Assembly: GCA_013824265.1 (NCBI GenBank)
Contig: PNNO01000002.1
Span: 62,001-126,000 of the forward strand
DNA from: a bacterium
Lineage (GTDB): Bacteria > Patescibacteriota > Gracilibacteria > UBA1369 > PNNO01
Length of the DNA: 64,000 nt
Direction: 5' to 3'
The position numbers and the translations under genes are program-made. The notes under the pieces were generated by a model that saw only the letters and a list, made by a program, of their open reading frames with translations, had not been told where the DNA came from and ran no database searches. Below are positions 8,351-17,603 of the stretch, in pieces (positions within the stretch are counted from its first letter, which is position 1; each line of letters begins with the position of its first letter).

Positions 8351-9382
8351 ATGTCAATGGGCATCTTGTCAACCCTCAAAAAGGATGAGTCTTATATGCA
8401 AAAGTGCATTACATTTGCTAAAAAAGGAGCAGGATACGTTAGCCCGAATCCGCTTGTTGGATGCGTAATCGTGCGGAATGGGAAAATAATCGCGAAAGGT
8501 TATCATCATGAATATGGTGAAAAACACGCGGAAATAGACGCTTTAAATAAAATTGCGGGAAAAGCGGAAGGCGCCACTTTGTACGTAAATCTTGAGCCAT
8601 GCTGCATACATGGAAAAACTCCGCCGTGCACGGAAAGAATAATAAAAGAAAAAATCGGGCGGGTTGTTATAGGAGGTTTGGACAAAAATCCTCTGGTTTC
8701 AGGCAAAGGAATTAAGATTTTAAAAGCCGCCGAAATAGAGATTGCATCAGGGGTTTTGGAGACTGAATGCCAAATGCTAAATCAGTTTTTCTTTAAGTGG
8801 GTTAACACAGGCCTACCTTATGTAACGCTAAAAATTGCAAAAACTTTTGACGGTTTTGTGGCCGGACCAAATGGGAAGCAAACCAAAATAACCGGAGAAA
8901 AAAGCCAAAAAGAGACCCACAGACTGCGCTCTTTTTATGATGCGATTTTGATAGGGAAAAACACAGCGCTAAAAGACAATCCAAAATTAACCGTTAGAAA
9001 AGTAAAAGGTAGGCAGCCTTTTAGGGTAGTTCTGGACTCGCGCGGAGAAATTTTGGGTAATCAAAATTTAAATCTTTTAAATGACAAATATGCGAATAAA
9101 ACGATGGTTATAACGGGCAAAAATTCGCTTAAAGATACGCTTAAAAAACTTGGTGAAAAGGGTATATCATCAGTTCTTGTGGAAGGCGGCCCAACCGTGT
9201 GGGAGTCTTTTATAAAAGAAAATCTCGTTGACCAGTTGATTGTTTTTACATCTCCAAAAAAGCTTAAGAAAGGGATTTATTACTCGAAAAATTGGAATCC
9301 GAAAAACCTAAAAACAAAAAAAACGCTTCAGCATAAAAGCGGAAATGATTTGGTGGAAACAATTTTTCTAAACGTCTATTGA
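8351..9382 (+). CDS. ribD: Bifunctional riboflavin biosynthesis protein RibD (deaminase/reductase)
   Basis: 343 aa, normal RibD length. It deaminates and then reduces the pyrimidine intermediate made after GTP cyclohydrolase II. The N-terminal cytidine-deaminase-like domain has HAEIDALN and PCCIHGKTPPC (zinc ligands His and two Cys). The C-terminal domain (~150-343) is the DHFR-like reductase with KIAKTFDGFVAG and VEGGPTVWESF. No ribA/B, ribE or ribH is in the window, so whether the pathway is complete cannot be told. The 3' end overlaps the convergent ygjP by 15 bp. Confidence 0.95.
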   Translation: MSMGILSTLKKDESYMQKCITFAKKGAGYVSPNPLVGCVIVRNGKIIAKGYHHEYGEKHAEIDALNKIAGKAEGATLYVNLEPCCIHGKTPPCTERIIKEKIGRVVIGGLDKNPLVSGKGIKILKAAEIEIASGVLETECQMLNQFFFKWVNTGLPYVTLKIAKTFDGFVAGPNGKQTKITGEKSQKETHRLRSFYDAILIGKNTALKDNPKLTVRKVKGRQPFRVVLDSRGEILGNQNLNLLNDKYANKTMVITGKNSLKDTLKKLGEKGISSVLVEGGPTVWESFIKENLVDQLIVFTSPKKLKKGIYYSKNWNPKNLKTKKTLQHKSGNDLVETIFLNVY

Positions 9383-9928
9383 TAAAAGGTGCGAATTTTC
9401 TTTAAGCCATTTTCTATCTTCCCTATAAGACGGATGCGCAGCTTCAACGGATCGCCAAAAATCCTTTTGATGATTCTTATGTTTTGTGTGAACAAGTTCG
9501 TGAACTATCAGATAATCTATTGCACTTGGAGGAGCCAGCATAACCTTCCAATTTAGGTTGATTTTATTTTTGTATCCGCACGACCCCCAGCGTGTTTTTG
9601 CGCTTGAAAGAGCCATTTTTGAAAACAAGTATCCATGTTTTTCGGAGAGATAATCAAGCCTTTCTTTAAGATGCCCCTTAGCTCTTTTTTTAACTTCAAG
9701 CAATGAAAATTTATCAACAAGCTCATCCAGTCTTTGTTTTTTCTCAATTCTTTGGCCCATAAACTTGACCTTTTTTTCTATCCAGGAAGTCTTTTCCCTA
9801 ATAAATTTCTCAATATATTTTATATCAAGACGAATGGGCGCCCTTACAACCAAGTCTGCGTTTTCATCTACGTAAAGAGATAAAGTTGACCTTCGCGAAC
9901 GAATCAATTTGTATTCTTCGATACTCAT
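9368..9928 (-). CDS. ygjP: YgjP/SprT-like zinc metallopeptidase (DUF45)
   Basis: About 186 aa. The zincin signature VHELVHTKHKNH near the C-terminus gives HExxH plus a third His, and TRWGSCG upstream is characteristic of the YgjP/DUF45 family. Substrate is uncertain; some relatives were reported as UTP pyrophosphatases or proteases. I start at ATG 9928 (MSIEEYKLIRS); an earlier in-frame ATG at 9979 would overlap the divergent small membrane protein gene and adds residues unlike the family. Confidence 0.88.
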   Translation of the reverse strand: MSIEEYKLIRSRRSTLSLYVDENADLVVRAPIRLDIKYIEKFIREKTSWIEKKVKFMGQRIEKKQRLDELVDKFSLLEVKKRAKGHLKERLDYLSEKHGYLFSKMALSSAKTRWGSCGYKNKINLNWKVMLAPPSAIDYLIVHELVHTKHKNHQKDFWRSVEAAHPSYREDRKWLKENSHLLSIDV

Positions 9929-9967
9929 GTATAGAATGTTTATGTTGATACTTAACACTCCACAACC

Positions 9968-10207
9968 ATGAAATGTCAATGCGATTCCCTGATAAGACTT
10001 ATGATTTATTCGCTGGTTAGCGCCTTAGTTGGCCTTATCTCGGGATTTTTGCTTGGATATATTATTTACGGAGTTGGATTCCTTTTTTATCCGGAGGATA
10101 TGAGAGAAGGCTTATATTACATTGCTCCGTTTCTTGGAATGGCATTTGGAACAGTTATAGGAGCAATTCTTGGAGGAATTGTTGCAATTAAGAAGGTTGA
10201 GAAGTAG
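9968..10207 (+). CDS. Small two-helix membrane protein
   Basis: 79 aa with two Gly-rich hydrophobic segments (about residues 11-38 and 52-73), separated by an acidic loop (YPEDMREG) and ending KKVEK. No named family recognised. It is divergent from ygjP and its last 20 bp overlap the convergent sensor-kinase gene. Likely an inner-membrane helper or small transport-like protein; function unknown. Confidence 0.55.
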   Translation: MKCQCDSLIRLMIYSLVSALVGLISGFLLGYIIYGVGFLFYPEDMREGLYYIAPFLGMAFGTVIGAILGGIVAIKKVEK

Positions 10208-11726
10208 TTTCAGGCTGCTTAAAAGCCGGAAGTAAAATTTTAAAAGTCGTGCCTTCGCCGACCTTGCTTTCAACGGCAATATGTCCGCCATGCTGTCTTA
10301 TTATTCCATGAACAACGGACAAGCCAAGTCCGCTTCCTTTTCCTGCGTCCTTGGTTGTAAAAAATGGCTCAAATATGTTTTTAATAAGATTTTCCGGAAT
10401 TCCTGTTCCATTATCTGAAACACTTATTCGCACATAATTGCCGGCCTTTATATTTTCATGATTTATTATTCCATCTTCCTCGATAATTTCATTTTGTACG
10501 CCAACCGTAATTATTCCTCCCTCAATCATTGCATCGCGCGCGTTTACAACAAGATTCATAATAACCTGCTCTATTTGGGTTTTATCAGCCTTAACAGGGG
10601 AAATATTCCCGCCGGTTTCAAACTTTAACTTGATATCTTTATCTTTACCAATAAGCATTGAAAGTATTTTTTTAAATTCTTCAAAAGTTTTATTAATATC
10701 CAAAACCTTAAATTCAAGCTCCTGCTTGCGTGCAAACGCCAATAATTGCTTCGTTAATTCAGCCGCCCTTTTCGCAGAGCTATCAATAGCATCCAATGCT
10801 TCATTTTTATCTTCTTCCGAAATATCCCCGCCACCCAGCGTAATAAACTCGGTATAACCTATAATTGCAGCAAGTAGATTATTAAAGTCGTGGGCAATGC
10901 CTCCGGCAAGCCGGCCTATTGAGTCCAGTCTTTGAGAATGCCTAAGCTGCTCTTCTTTTAAAGAAAGAGACTGCCTCATTCTATTTTTGTTTATGGTGAT
11001 ACCTATACTATCGACTATCCTCTCAAAAAATTTGATAGTTTCCCTGTCAAAAGTTTTTTCGTCATTTGAGTTAAGCTGCAAAAAGCCAAGAAGTTCTTCG
11101 TTTCCTTTTATAGGGATACTAGAACTTGCTTCATTTCCTTCAAAAGATTTTGCCTCTTCCGGACCTTCAAAAATATGGAAATTAACCGATTCTATTTTTA
11201 AATTTTCCCTTATAAGTTCGATGATTTTTTTAATTGTTTCATTTACATCCTCCTCAACATTAAGACACTCAAGAATTTTAATAGCAAGTTCCTGCCTTAT
11301 CATAGCGATTTTTCTGGCCGACACATTTCTTGCTATCAAAAGAATCGAATCAAGTTTACCCAGTTCGTCATGCAAAAAAGAAAGCTGATTTTCCGTCCAA
11401 ATTAAAGATTCGTCTTTGCATTTCATTTCAAGTTCAACAACCCGAACTCTGTTTTTGTCGGTTTCAGGAAAATCATCGACCTTAGATTCATTTTCTATTA
11501 ACTGTCTTAAATTCTCTATAGCCTGCGGAGTAAAAATATCTTCAATATTTTGCTCTTCAACTTCACGGTCGGAAAAACCTCTTTGCGTTGACAATTCGCC
11601 ATTTACCAAATGCCTCATTTCTTTTAAATCCGGAGAAACCAGGCACAAAAAGTTTGGCAGTTTTTCGTGTATTCTTTCCAGATCAAGACTGGGATCTCCA
11701 GTAAAAGATATATCAAGTTTTTTCAT
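10188..11726 (-). CDS. Soluble PAS-GAF sensor histidine kinase
   Basis: 512 aa, no transmembrane helix. Order: an N-terminal PAS-like region (~20-135), a GAF-like domain (~145-245), HisKA with phospho-acceptor His279 in GGIAHDFNN, then HATPase_c with N-box Asn395 (NLVVNARDAM), DNGTGIP (G1) and GKGSGLGLSVV (G2). It should sense an intracellular signal and autophosphorylate. No receiver-domain partner is encoded nearby; the lone wHTH at 5792-6166 lacks a receiver, so the phosphate acceptor is elsewhere. Confidence 0.92.
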   Translation of the reverse strand: MKKLDISFTGDPSLDLERIHEKLPNFLCLVSPDLKEMRHLVNGELSTQRGFSDREVEEQNIEDIFTPQAIENLRQLIENESKVDDFPETDKNRVRVVELEMKCKDESLIWTENQLSFLHDELGKLDSILLIARNVSARKIAMIRQELAIKILECLNVEEDVNETIKKIIELIRENLKIESVNFHIFEGPEEAKSFEGNEASSSIPIKGNEELLGFLQLNSNDEKTFDRETIKFFERIVDSIGITINKNRMRQSLSLKEEQLRHSQRLDSIGRLAGGIAHDFNNLLAAIIGYTEFITLGGGDISEEDKNEALDAIDSSAKRAAELTKQLLAFARKQELEFKVLDINKTFEEFKKILSMLIGKDKDIKLKFETGGNISPVKADKTQIEQVIMNLVVNARDAMIEGGIITVGVQNEIIEEDGIINHENIKAGNYVRISVSDNGTGIPENLIKNIFEPFFTTKDAGKGSGLGLSVVHGIIRQHGGHIAVESKVGEGTTFKILLPAFKQPETTSQPS

Positions 11727-11766
11727 CTAAAAACTCAAAGGATCAAAGGTTGGTACATTATGCCAT

Positions 11767-12627
11767 TTAACTCTTTTTGTCAAGGTCGGTTAGCTCCTTC
11801 TCGAAGTCTAGATTCACCCTAAAAACACAGCGTGAACCAACATATTTACGCTTTGACTGAGGTATATGAATTTCAAAACCAACCATTTTTTCTCTGCAAT
11901 GCGCGCAGTGTACGCTTGGCGGATTTTCACCTCTTTCGAGCCAAACTTCAAACTTATTCTCAAACTGCCCATGGTTAATGCGGGACTCTTCTTCTTCCGT
12001 TATTAATCCTTTTTCGGAAATAATTTTGGCATCATGAGGAATTTCTTTTCTATCTTTTGTGGTTACAACCTGCCCGTCTTCATCAATATACGAAATCCTT
12101 GTAGCGGCGTTTCTAAGCTCAAAATAACCTTTTCCGAGAGTTTCTGCAGGTGGCTCACTACACCCGTCTCCGATTACAAGTTGGCCTTTTTCGTTTATAA
12201 AATAAATTTTTGGATCGGTAAGCGTATTTATGCCGGGAATGAAATCCCGCATATCGGGAATTGAATTGATAACATCTTCCCAGCTTATGATTTTTCCGCC
12301 TAAAGATCTGTCCTCCTCGGGAAGACTTTCATACATTCTTTTGATTTCATCCAAGGCTTTTCCGGTATCAGTATTCTCAAAAAGTTCTTCATAGAACGTG
12401 GATTTTTTAGCACATTCTTCCGGACGACCTGAAATACTTAAGTGCATTATTCTAAGTATTTCCTCACGAACAGAATTAATTGTTTTCTGCCTGTCCTCAC
12501 CTTCCCTAAGGCTAAAACCTTTCGTACCTATATCCTCCAAAGTAGCCCCGGGAGTACTTGCTATGCGCGAAAGAAGGCCCCGCACATCTTTGTTGGGATC
12601 TTTACCTGGTTCTCTTTTTTCTTCCAT
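11767..12627 (-). CDS. Unknown protein with C-terminal Cys/His cluster
   Basis: 286 aa from ATG 12627 (MEEKREPGKD). An upstream in-frame ATG at 12660 would add hydrophobic residues without a clear signal. The C-terminus has CAHCREKM and, ~25 residues on, SRCVF: CxxC plus a third Cys and a His, plausibly a small zinc site. The middle contains repeated acidic/amphipathic segments. No family recognised. It follows another unknown gene (12678-13271) in the same direction, with 50 bp between. Confidence 0.65.
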   Translation of the reverse strand: MEEKREPGKDPNKDVRGLLSRIASTPGATLEDIGTKGFSLREGEDRQKTINSVREEILRIMHLSISGRPEECAKKSTFYEELFENTDTGKALDEIKRMYESLPEEDRSLGGKIISWEDVINSIPDMRDFIPGINTLTDPKIYFINEKGQLVIGDGCSEPPAETLGKGYFELRNAATRISYIDEDGQVVTTKDRKEIPHDAKIISEKGLITEEEESRINHGQFENKFEVWLERGENPPSVHCAHCREKMVGFEIHIPQSKRKYVGSRCVFRVNLDFEKELTDLDKKS

Positions 12628-12677
12628 ATATATGAGCGCTATATATCCTACCGGGAACAAATTATAACCTTATTTTT

Positions 12678-13271
12678 TTACTTGCCAAGTGATTGGCCGA
12701 ATCTTTTGTCTGCCAAATGTTTTTGTAAAATTTTAACTTTAGATGAACACTGTGTCTCCTCGAGATTTAAAATTGCATCTACTGTTAGGATATGGCCATT
12801 ATTTTTAGCTGCATTTTCCATTGATTCATCATCTATTAGGGCTTCATAACAAGGCATTGTAGCTCTTTCGGTATCATTTTTTGCACCAATTTCATTAGTT
12901 TTTTCCCTTGCGGTACCTATAAAATCGATTTTTTTAATTTTAGTCCCGTCCAAAACATTGCCAACTTTAGAAGAGCTGCCAGGTAGAATTACGCCACTTG
13001 CTATTGGAAAATCAAGTCCATCCAGATACGCATCATCTTGAGTCAATAAATAGTTATTATCCGCATTCTTAAAAACAACCGAGATGGAATAACGCATGTC
13101 GTCGACTATCAATCTACATTTTTCATCTATATTTCCATCGTAAATTTTAGTTGCTTCTTCGCGAACCCTTGTTAAAAATTCAATAACGATAGGCTTATCC
13201 TTGGAAACAAGGTCCGTATCTATCATCGGATCAATAAAAGCTTTTAAAATATATGATTTTCTCTCTTTCAT
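12678..13271 (-). CDS. Unknown cytosolic protein
   Basis: 197 aa, mixed alpha/beta composition, four scattered cysteines and no membrane segment or recognised motif. The perfect -35 hexamer TTGACA lies on the minus strand at 13324-13329, about 55 bp upstream of the ATG, but the matching -10 is weak. It probably heads a two-gene unit with the downstream Cys-cluster protein. Function unknown. Confidence 0.65.
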   Translation of the reverse strand: MKERKSYILKAFIDPMIDTDLVSKDKPIVIEFLTRVREEATKIYDGNIDEKCRLIVDDMRYSISVVFKNADNNYLLTQDDAYLDGLDFPIASGVILPGSSSKVGNVLDGTKIKKIDFIGTAREKTNEIGAKNDTERATMPCYEALIDDESMENAAKNNGHILTVDAILNLEETQCSSKVKILQKHLADKRFGQSLGK

Positions 13272-13349
13272 ATTTGCTTATAAAGAATAAGGGATGGCTA
13301 TACTTACATACAATAAGCATTCTTGTCAAGAGTACTCCCCACACCGAAA

Positions 13350-13439
13350 TGGCGGAGAGACTGGGATTCGAACCCAGGAGGCGATTGCTCACCTAACGGT
13401 TTTCAAGACCGCCGCTTTCGACCGCTCAGCCATCTCTCC
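13350..13439 (-). tRNA. tRNA-Ser (anticodon UGA)
   Basis: 90-nt class II tRNA. The acceptor stem GGAGAGA/TCTCTCC is followed by G and an encoded CCA (13350-13352). The anticodon loop CTTGAAA gives UGA, the T arm GGGTTCGAATCCC is present, and the long variable arm is typical of Ser. A TATAGT -10-like box sits on the minus strand at 13456-13461, upstream of the 5' end. Confidence 0.95.
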
Positions 13440-13508
13440 GTAATTTTGCTTACCCACTATATCAAAAATCTCCAAGTAGTCCACACTATTTTCACAAAAG
13501 ATATACTT

Positions 13509-13636
13509 CACAAAAGGAAGTATTTCGTGAACAGCTTCACTACGTTGCGATTGTTCACTTCATACTTCTTTTGTGGAAGATATACGGAACAAACAACCGC
13601 AGCGAAGCGGAGCTGTTTGCGAAGTGTATATTCCAC
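13509..13636. repeat. Two adjacent large palindromes between argS and tRNA-Ser
   Basis: Left arm 13509-13533 and right arm 13552-13575 form a ~24-bp near-perfect inverted repeat with an 18-nt spacer. Overlapping it, 13573-13585 pairs with 13624-13636 (11 of 13), enclosing nested stems AAACA/TGTTT and CCGC/GCGG. The rest of 13441-13641 carries only the tRNA promoter region. It may be a terminator/processing structure or a palindromic mobile repeat. Confidence 0.7.
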
Positions 13637-13641
13637 AAACG

Positions 13642-16263
13642 TTACATCCTTTCCGGCACCTCAATCCCAAGTATCGCCAAGCCTTCCTGCAGAACTCTGG
13701 CAACAGCTTTTGTAAGGTTTAAGCGAACAAGCCTTACATGTTTGCTGTCAGCCTGCAAAACAGAAACCGAGTTATAAAAACTGTTAAACTGCTGAGCAAG
13801 ATCATACAAATAATTCGACAACAAGTTCGGTTTATACTCTTCGGCAGCAAAAACAAGGTTCTCCTGGAACTTAATTAAAAGTCTTGCCACTCCCATTTCG
13901 AGAGGATGCTCAAGAGGCTTAAGATTATCATCATATCCGTCGACTCTCTCAAGCGCTTCAAAAATATCAATCTGCTTATTTTCTTCTTCCAAATTTTCTT
14001 CTTTTTTCTTTGCGTTGGGCTTTTTCCATTCGCGTGCCATTGCATCGGATTTCTTTAAGATACTGTTTGCACGCGCAACCGTGTATTGCAGGTAAGGAGC
14101 GCTGTTCCCCTCTATGCTTAACATTTTTTCCCAATCAAAAGTAATATCGGTAGTTCTGTTTTGAGAAAGGATATTGTATTTAACCGCTCCAATAGCCACT
14201 TTTCTTGCAACTTCCTCGCGCTCTTTCTTTTTCAAATCATGACTTTTCTCTTCAACAATTTTTCCTGCCCTTTCAAGCGCTTCGTTAAGAACCTCTTCAA
14301 GAAGCACAACGTTGCCCTTTCGGGTACTCATTGATCTGTCCGGCAAATTCATTCTTCCAAAAGAAACATGCACCATTTTTGCCGAATCAAGACCCATTAA
14401 TTTTGCGGTCTCAAAAAGCTGCTGGAAGTGAAGACTCTGCGCCGTATCAACAACGTAAACAAGCTCAACCGGATCCCATCTTTTAAGTCTGTATACAAGT
14501 GTAGCCAAATCACGTGTCGAATAAAGAGTGGTCCCGTCTGATTTTTGAATCATGTAAGGCGGATATTTATCACCTTCAAATTCAACTATAAGAGCCCCAC
14601 CGTCACCTTCTTTGAACACACCTTTTTCCTTACCTTCGTCAATAACTGTCCTCATCTTGTCGTTAAAAAAGCTCTCTCCCATATACTCATCAAAGTGGAT
14701 ACCCAAAGTTTCATAAGTCTTTTCAAGGTCTTTTCGGCTCATATCGTTAAACCATTTCCAAAGTTCCAGATTTTCCTGATTACCTTCTTCCATTTTTTTG
14801 AATTCCTCACGCCCTTTATCCTCTATCGATTTATCCTGCTCAGCTTCTTCGTGAAACTTCACGTAAAGTTTTAAAAGTTCGGGAATTGGGTTCTTCTCAA
14901 CCGTCTTTTTATTTCCCCATGTTTTGTACGCATATATAAGCTTTCCAAATTGTGTACCCCAGTCTCCAAGATGATTTACTCCAACCGTTTTAAAGCCAAT
15001 ATGCTTATAAATATTATATAGAGACTGGCCTATAACCGTTGATAATAAATGATGCACCCCAAGTGGCTTTGCCGTATTTGGAGATGAATAATCAAAAACA
15101 ATAGTTTTGCCTTCGCCAAGCGCGTTATCGTACATAGGAACCCCTTCCGCAAGATCCTTTACTCTGTTTTCAAGCCAAACTCGCGCAACTTTTATGTTTA
15201 TAAATCCCGGCAAAGCAACGCTTAAAGAATCTATAAACTGAACAGGCTCGACATATTGAATTATCTTTTCAGCTATTTTTTGTGGTTCCTTTAAAAGTCT
15301 TTTGCTTAATTTCATGGCTATACTACAAGCATAATCACCGTTTTCCGGATCACGCGGGTACTCAACCGTCAACGATGACACATCCGCCTCCGGATATGCT
15401 TTTGCGCATGCCTCTTTTAGCAAAACGGTCAGCCTTGTTTTTAACGAATTTGTATCCAATCCATGCGATTCTTCATTTATAGCTTCGGAACCAAGCCTTA
15501 CCTCAGGCTTTTCTTCCACAATCTCCGTAACTTCTTCTTTCTCTGGCTCTTTCTCGGGCTCTTTTTCCGGCTCTTTATCGGAATATTTGGCAGGATCATA
15601 TTCGGACAAACCCATAACACTAAGATCCTTTTCTTTGCGTGGGGTTTTTAAAATGTCCTCTTCAAATTCGCCTCCGCTACAATATCTTTGAATCATAAGC
15701 GCGATTTCGTGTGTTTTTTCTTTTAATTCTTCATCGTTCAGTATGCCAAGATTTTCGATTATACAAACTACATTTTTTGTTTCTCTGTTAAGCGTTCCTC
15801 TTGATAGCTGCTCGCTATTCCATTTTTTTGTAAGATTCCCACCCCGATCTTTATAAAAAACGGCATCTTTATCATGCTCAAGGGAAATATCGCCATAAAT
15901 ATCATCAAGGCTAAAACACATGATTGGGATTTGCCACTTAACCATACAGTAATCACGAATCATCCCCATGTTTTCATTAAAAGGAATTTCCTTGTTTTTC
16001 AATGTCTTATAAAGAACTTTTTCCATTGAAGTCTGAAAAGTTTTTGCGCTTATATCTTCAAAAACGGTACGCCAATTTGAAATCTTTGGCATATCTCCGG
16101 GATCCGTATTTTTAAACTGCTTACCAACCTGAGCCTTAAGCCCATCGTACATTTGCAATAAGGCACTGCTCTTTTTTGAGTTATCTATACGCTTTGCAAC
16201 GATTATCCCAAAAGATAATGATGGATATTTTTCGCTAATTGCCTCACTTATGATAAACTTCAT
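13642..16263 (-). CDS. argS: Arginyl-tRNA synthetase with N-terminal B3/4 editing-like domain
   Basis: 873 aa from ATG 16263; ordinary ArgRS is ~550-600. Residues ~1-200 match the B3/4 domain found in the PheRS beta subunit and in free-standing COG3382 proteins: VKWQIPIMCFSLDDIYGDI, KKWNSEQLSRGT and ETKNVVCIIENLG. A charged linker with EPEKEPEKEPEKE (~230-245) follows. Class I ArgRS starts near 270, with Arg_tRNA_synt_N, the catalytic core (DYSSPNTAKPLGVHHLLST, NHLGDWGTQFGK, MSTRKGN) and a C-terminal anticodon-binding DALR domain. The HIGH-equivalent reads GVHH rather than HxGH. An earlier in-frame start at 16335 adds a hydrophobic stretch foreign to both domains and is rejected. Confidence 0.93.
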   Translation of the reverse strand: MKFIISEAISEKYPSLSFGIIVAKRIDNSKKSSALLQMYDGLKAQVGKQFKNTDPGDMPKISNWRTVFEDISAKTFQTSMEKVLYKTLKNKEIPFNENMGMIRDYCMVKWQIPIMCFSLDDIYGDISLEHDKDAVFYKDRGGNLTKKWNSEQLSRGTLNRETKNVVCIIENLGILNDEELKEKTHEIALMIQRYCSGGEFEEDILKTPRKEKDLSVMGLSEYDPAKYSDKEPEKEPEKEPEKEEVTEIVEEKPEVRLGSEAINEESHGLDTNSLKTRLTVLLKEACAKAYPEADVSSLTVEYPRDPENGDYACSIAMKLSKRLLKEPQKIAEKIIQYVEPVQFIDSLSVALPGFINIKVARVWLENRVKDLAEGVPMYDNALGEGKTIVFDYSSPNTAKPLGVHHLLSTVIGQSLYNIYKHIGFKTVGVNHLGDWGTQFGKLIYAYKTWGNKKTVEKNPIPELLKLYVKFHEEAEQDKSIEDKGREEFKKMEEGNQENLELWKWFNDMSRKDLEKTYETLGIHFDEYMGESFFNDKMRTVIDEGKEKGVFKEGDGGALIVEFEGDKYPPYMIQKSDGTTLYSTRDLATLVYRLKRWDPVELVYVVDTAQSLHFQQLFETAKLMGLDSAKMVHVSFGRMNLPDRSMSTRKGNVVLLEEVLNEALERAGKIVEEKSHDLKKKEREEVARKVAIGAVKYNILSQNRTTDITFDWEKMLSIEGNSAPYLQYTVARANSILKKSDAMAREWKKPNAKKKEENLEEENKQIDIFEALERVDGYDDNLKPLEHPLEMGVARLLIKFQENLVFAAEEYKPNLLSNYLYDLAQQFNSFYNSVSVLQADSKHVRLVRLNLTKAVARVLQEGLAILGIEVPERM

Positions 16264-16346
16264 ACTGCAATACCTTAAAGGTTCCTTGCAAAAGATAGCA
16301 AAGAAAGTAGAATAAAAAAAGATAAACGTTAACAAATAATACTTAA

Positions 16347-17603
16347 ATGACCGGGATGATTATATGGCTCGTTGTACTAGTGATTCTTTCAGCATTCTTT
16401 TCCGGAAGTGAAACAGCCATTATTTCAGTTTCTGAAGCCAAAGTTCGAAGTCTGGCAAAAAAAGATGTAAGTGGAGCTTATGTTTTAAGCAAACTAAAAA
16501 AAGATCCACACCGGCTTTTGATAACCATTCTTGCAGGAAATAATTTAGTTAACATCGGAGCTTCCGTACTGGCTACCGTTATTTTCACTCAGGCTTTTGG
16601 TTCTTCCGGACTTGGAATAGCAACCGGAGTAATGACATTTTTTATCCTTATTTTTGGAGAAATAACTCCAAAATCATTCGCCACAAAATATTCGGTTCAA
16701 ATTGCGCTTTTAGTCGCAAGGCCAATCTATGCAATACAAATTATTTTTACTCCAGTAACATGGTTTTTGGACAAAATCGTTAAATTTTTAATAAGAACAA
16801 TCGGCAGTGAGACAAAGGAAGATCAAGTTAGTGAAGAGGAAATCAGGGCCATTATAGATATAGGCGCCGAAGAAGGATCAATATTAAAGGCGGAAAAAGA
16901 ACTTTTAAAGAATGTTTTGCAATTTAACGATATACACGTTGAAGAAGTTATGACCCCAAGAGTCGCAATGGATGCACTTCCAATAGAGTCGACTCTCCAG
17001 GAAGCAATCGACTTTGTAATTAAAAAATCGCACAGCAGAATACCGATATATGAGGACACAATCGATAATATAGTTGGAATAATAACCATTAAAGACGTTT
17101 TAATCCTTTCGGAAAAATATAACGTGAGCAAAAAACTTGAAAATATTGATCTTAAAAAGCCAATTACCGTCCCGGTATCAAAGAAAATAGATACTCTTTT
17201 TAAGGAATTCCAGCAGGCAAGAACACATATTGCCGTAGTTATAGACGAATACGGAGGCACCGCGGGAATAGTAACTTTGGAAGATCTTCTTGAAGAAATA
17301 GTCGGAGAAATTATAGACGAGTCCGACATAGAGGAAATGCCAATTCAAAAAGTAAGCGAATTTGAGATAACGGCACATGGAATAACAAGGCTGGAAGACA
17401 TAAACGATTATTTGGACATTAAAATACAAGGTAATGAAAAAGAGGCTATAAGCGCTCTAATCCTTGATAAATTACACAGATTTCCAAAAGAGGGGGAAGT
17501 TATTGATTTGCCTCACGCTAAAATAAAGGTGATCAAAATGCAGAACAATAATAAAATTCTACGTGTGAGTGTAGAGAAAAAACAAAAGAAAGGTTTGAAA
17601 TAA
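16347..17603 (+). CDS. CNNM/CorC-family transporter-like protein (DUF21-CBS-CorC_HlyC)
   Basis: 418 aa. A DUF21 transmembrane domain (~1-140, beginning GSETAIISVSEAKVRSLAK) is followed by tandem CBS domains (~195-315; MTPRVAMDALP, HSRIPIYEDTIDNIVGI, AVVIDEYGGTAGIVTLEDLLEE) and a C-terminal CorC_HlyC domain. Relatives export or regulate Mg2+ or Co2+ and are often misnamed haemolysins. It stands divergent from argS and upstream of the surface protein gene, which has its own promoter. Confidence 0.93.
   Translation: MTGMIIWLVVLVILSAFFSGSETAIISVSEAKVRSLAKKDVSGAYVLSKLKKDPHRLLITILAGNNLVNIGASVLATVIFTQAFGSSGLGIATGVMTFFILIFGEITPKSFATKYSVQIALLVARPIYAIQIIFTPVTWFLDKIVKFLIRTIGSETKEDQVSEEEIRAIIDIGAEEGSILKAEKELLKNVLQFNDIHVEEVMTPRVAMDALPIESTLQEAIDFVIKKSHSRIPIYEDTIDNIVGIITIKDVLILSEKYNVSKKLENIDLKKPITVPVSKKIDTLFKEFQQARTHIAVVIDEYGGTAGIVTLEDLLEEIVGEIIDESDIEEMPIQKVSEFEITAHGITRLEDINDYLDIKIQGNEKEAISALILDKLHRFPKEGEVIDLPHAKIKVIKMQNNNKILRVSVEKKQKKGLK

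Noticed and set aside
13323-13715. Open frame of 130 codons on the plus strand
   Set aside because: Runs across tRNA-Ser, the palindromes and the antisense end of argS; no protein-like features.
16264-16335. N-terminal extension of ArgS as a signal peptide or anchor
   Set aside because: The hydrophobic stretch precedes an ATG that begins directly at the B3/4 domain; synthetases are cytosolic.
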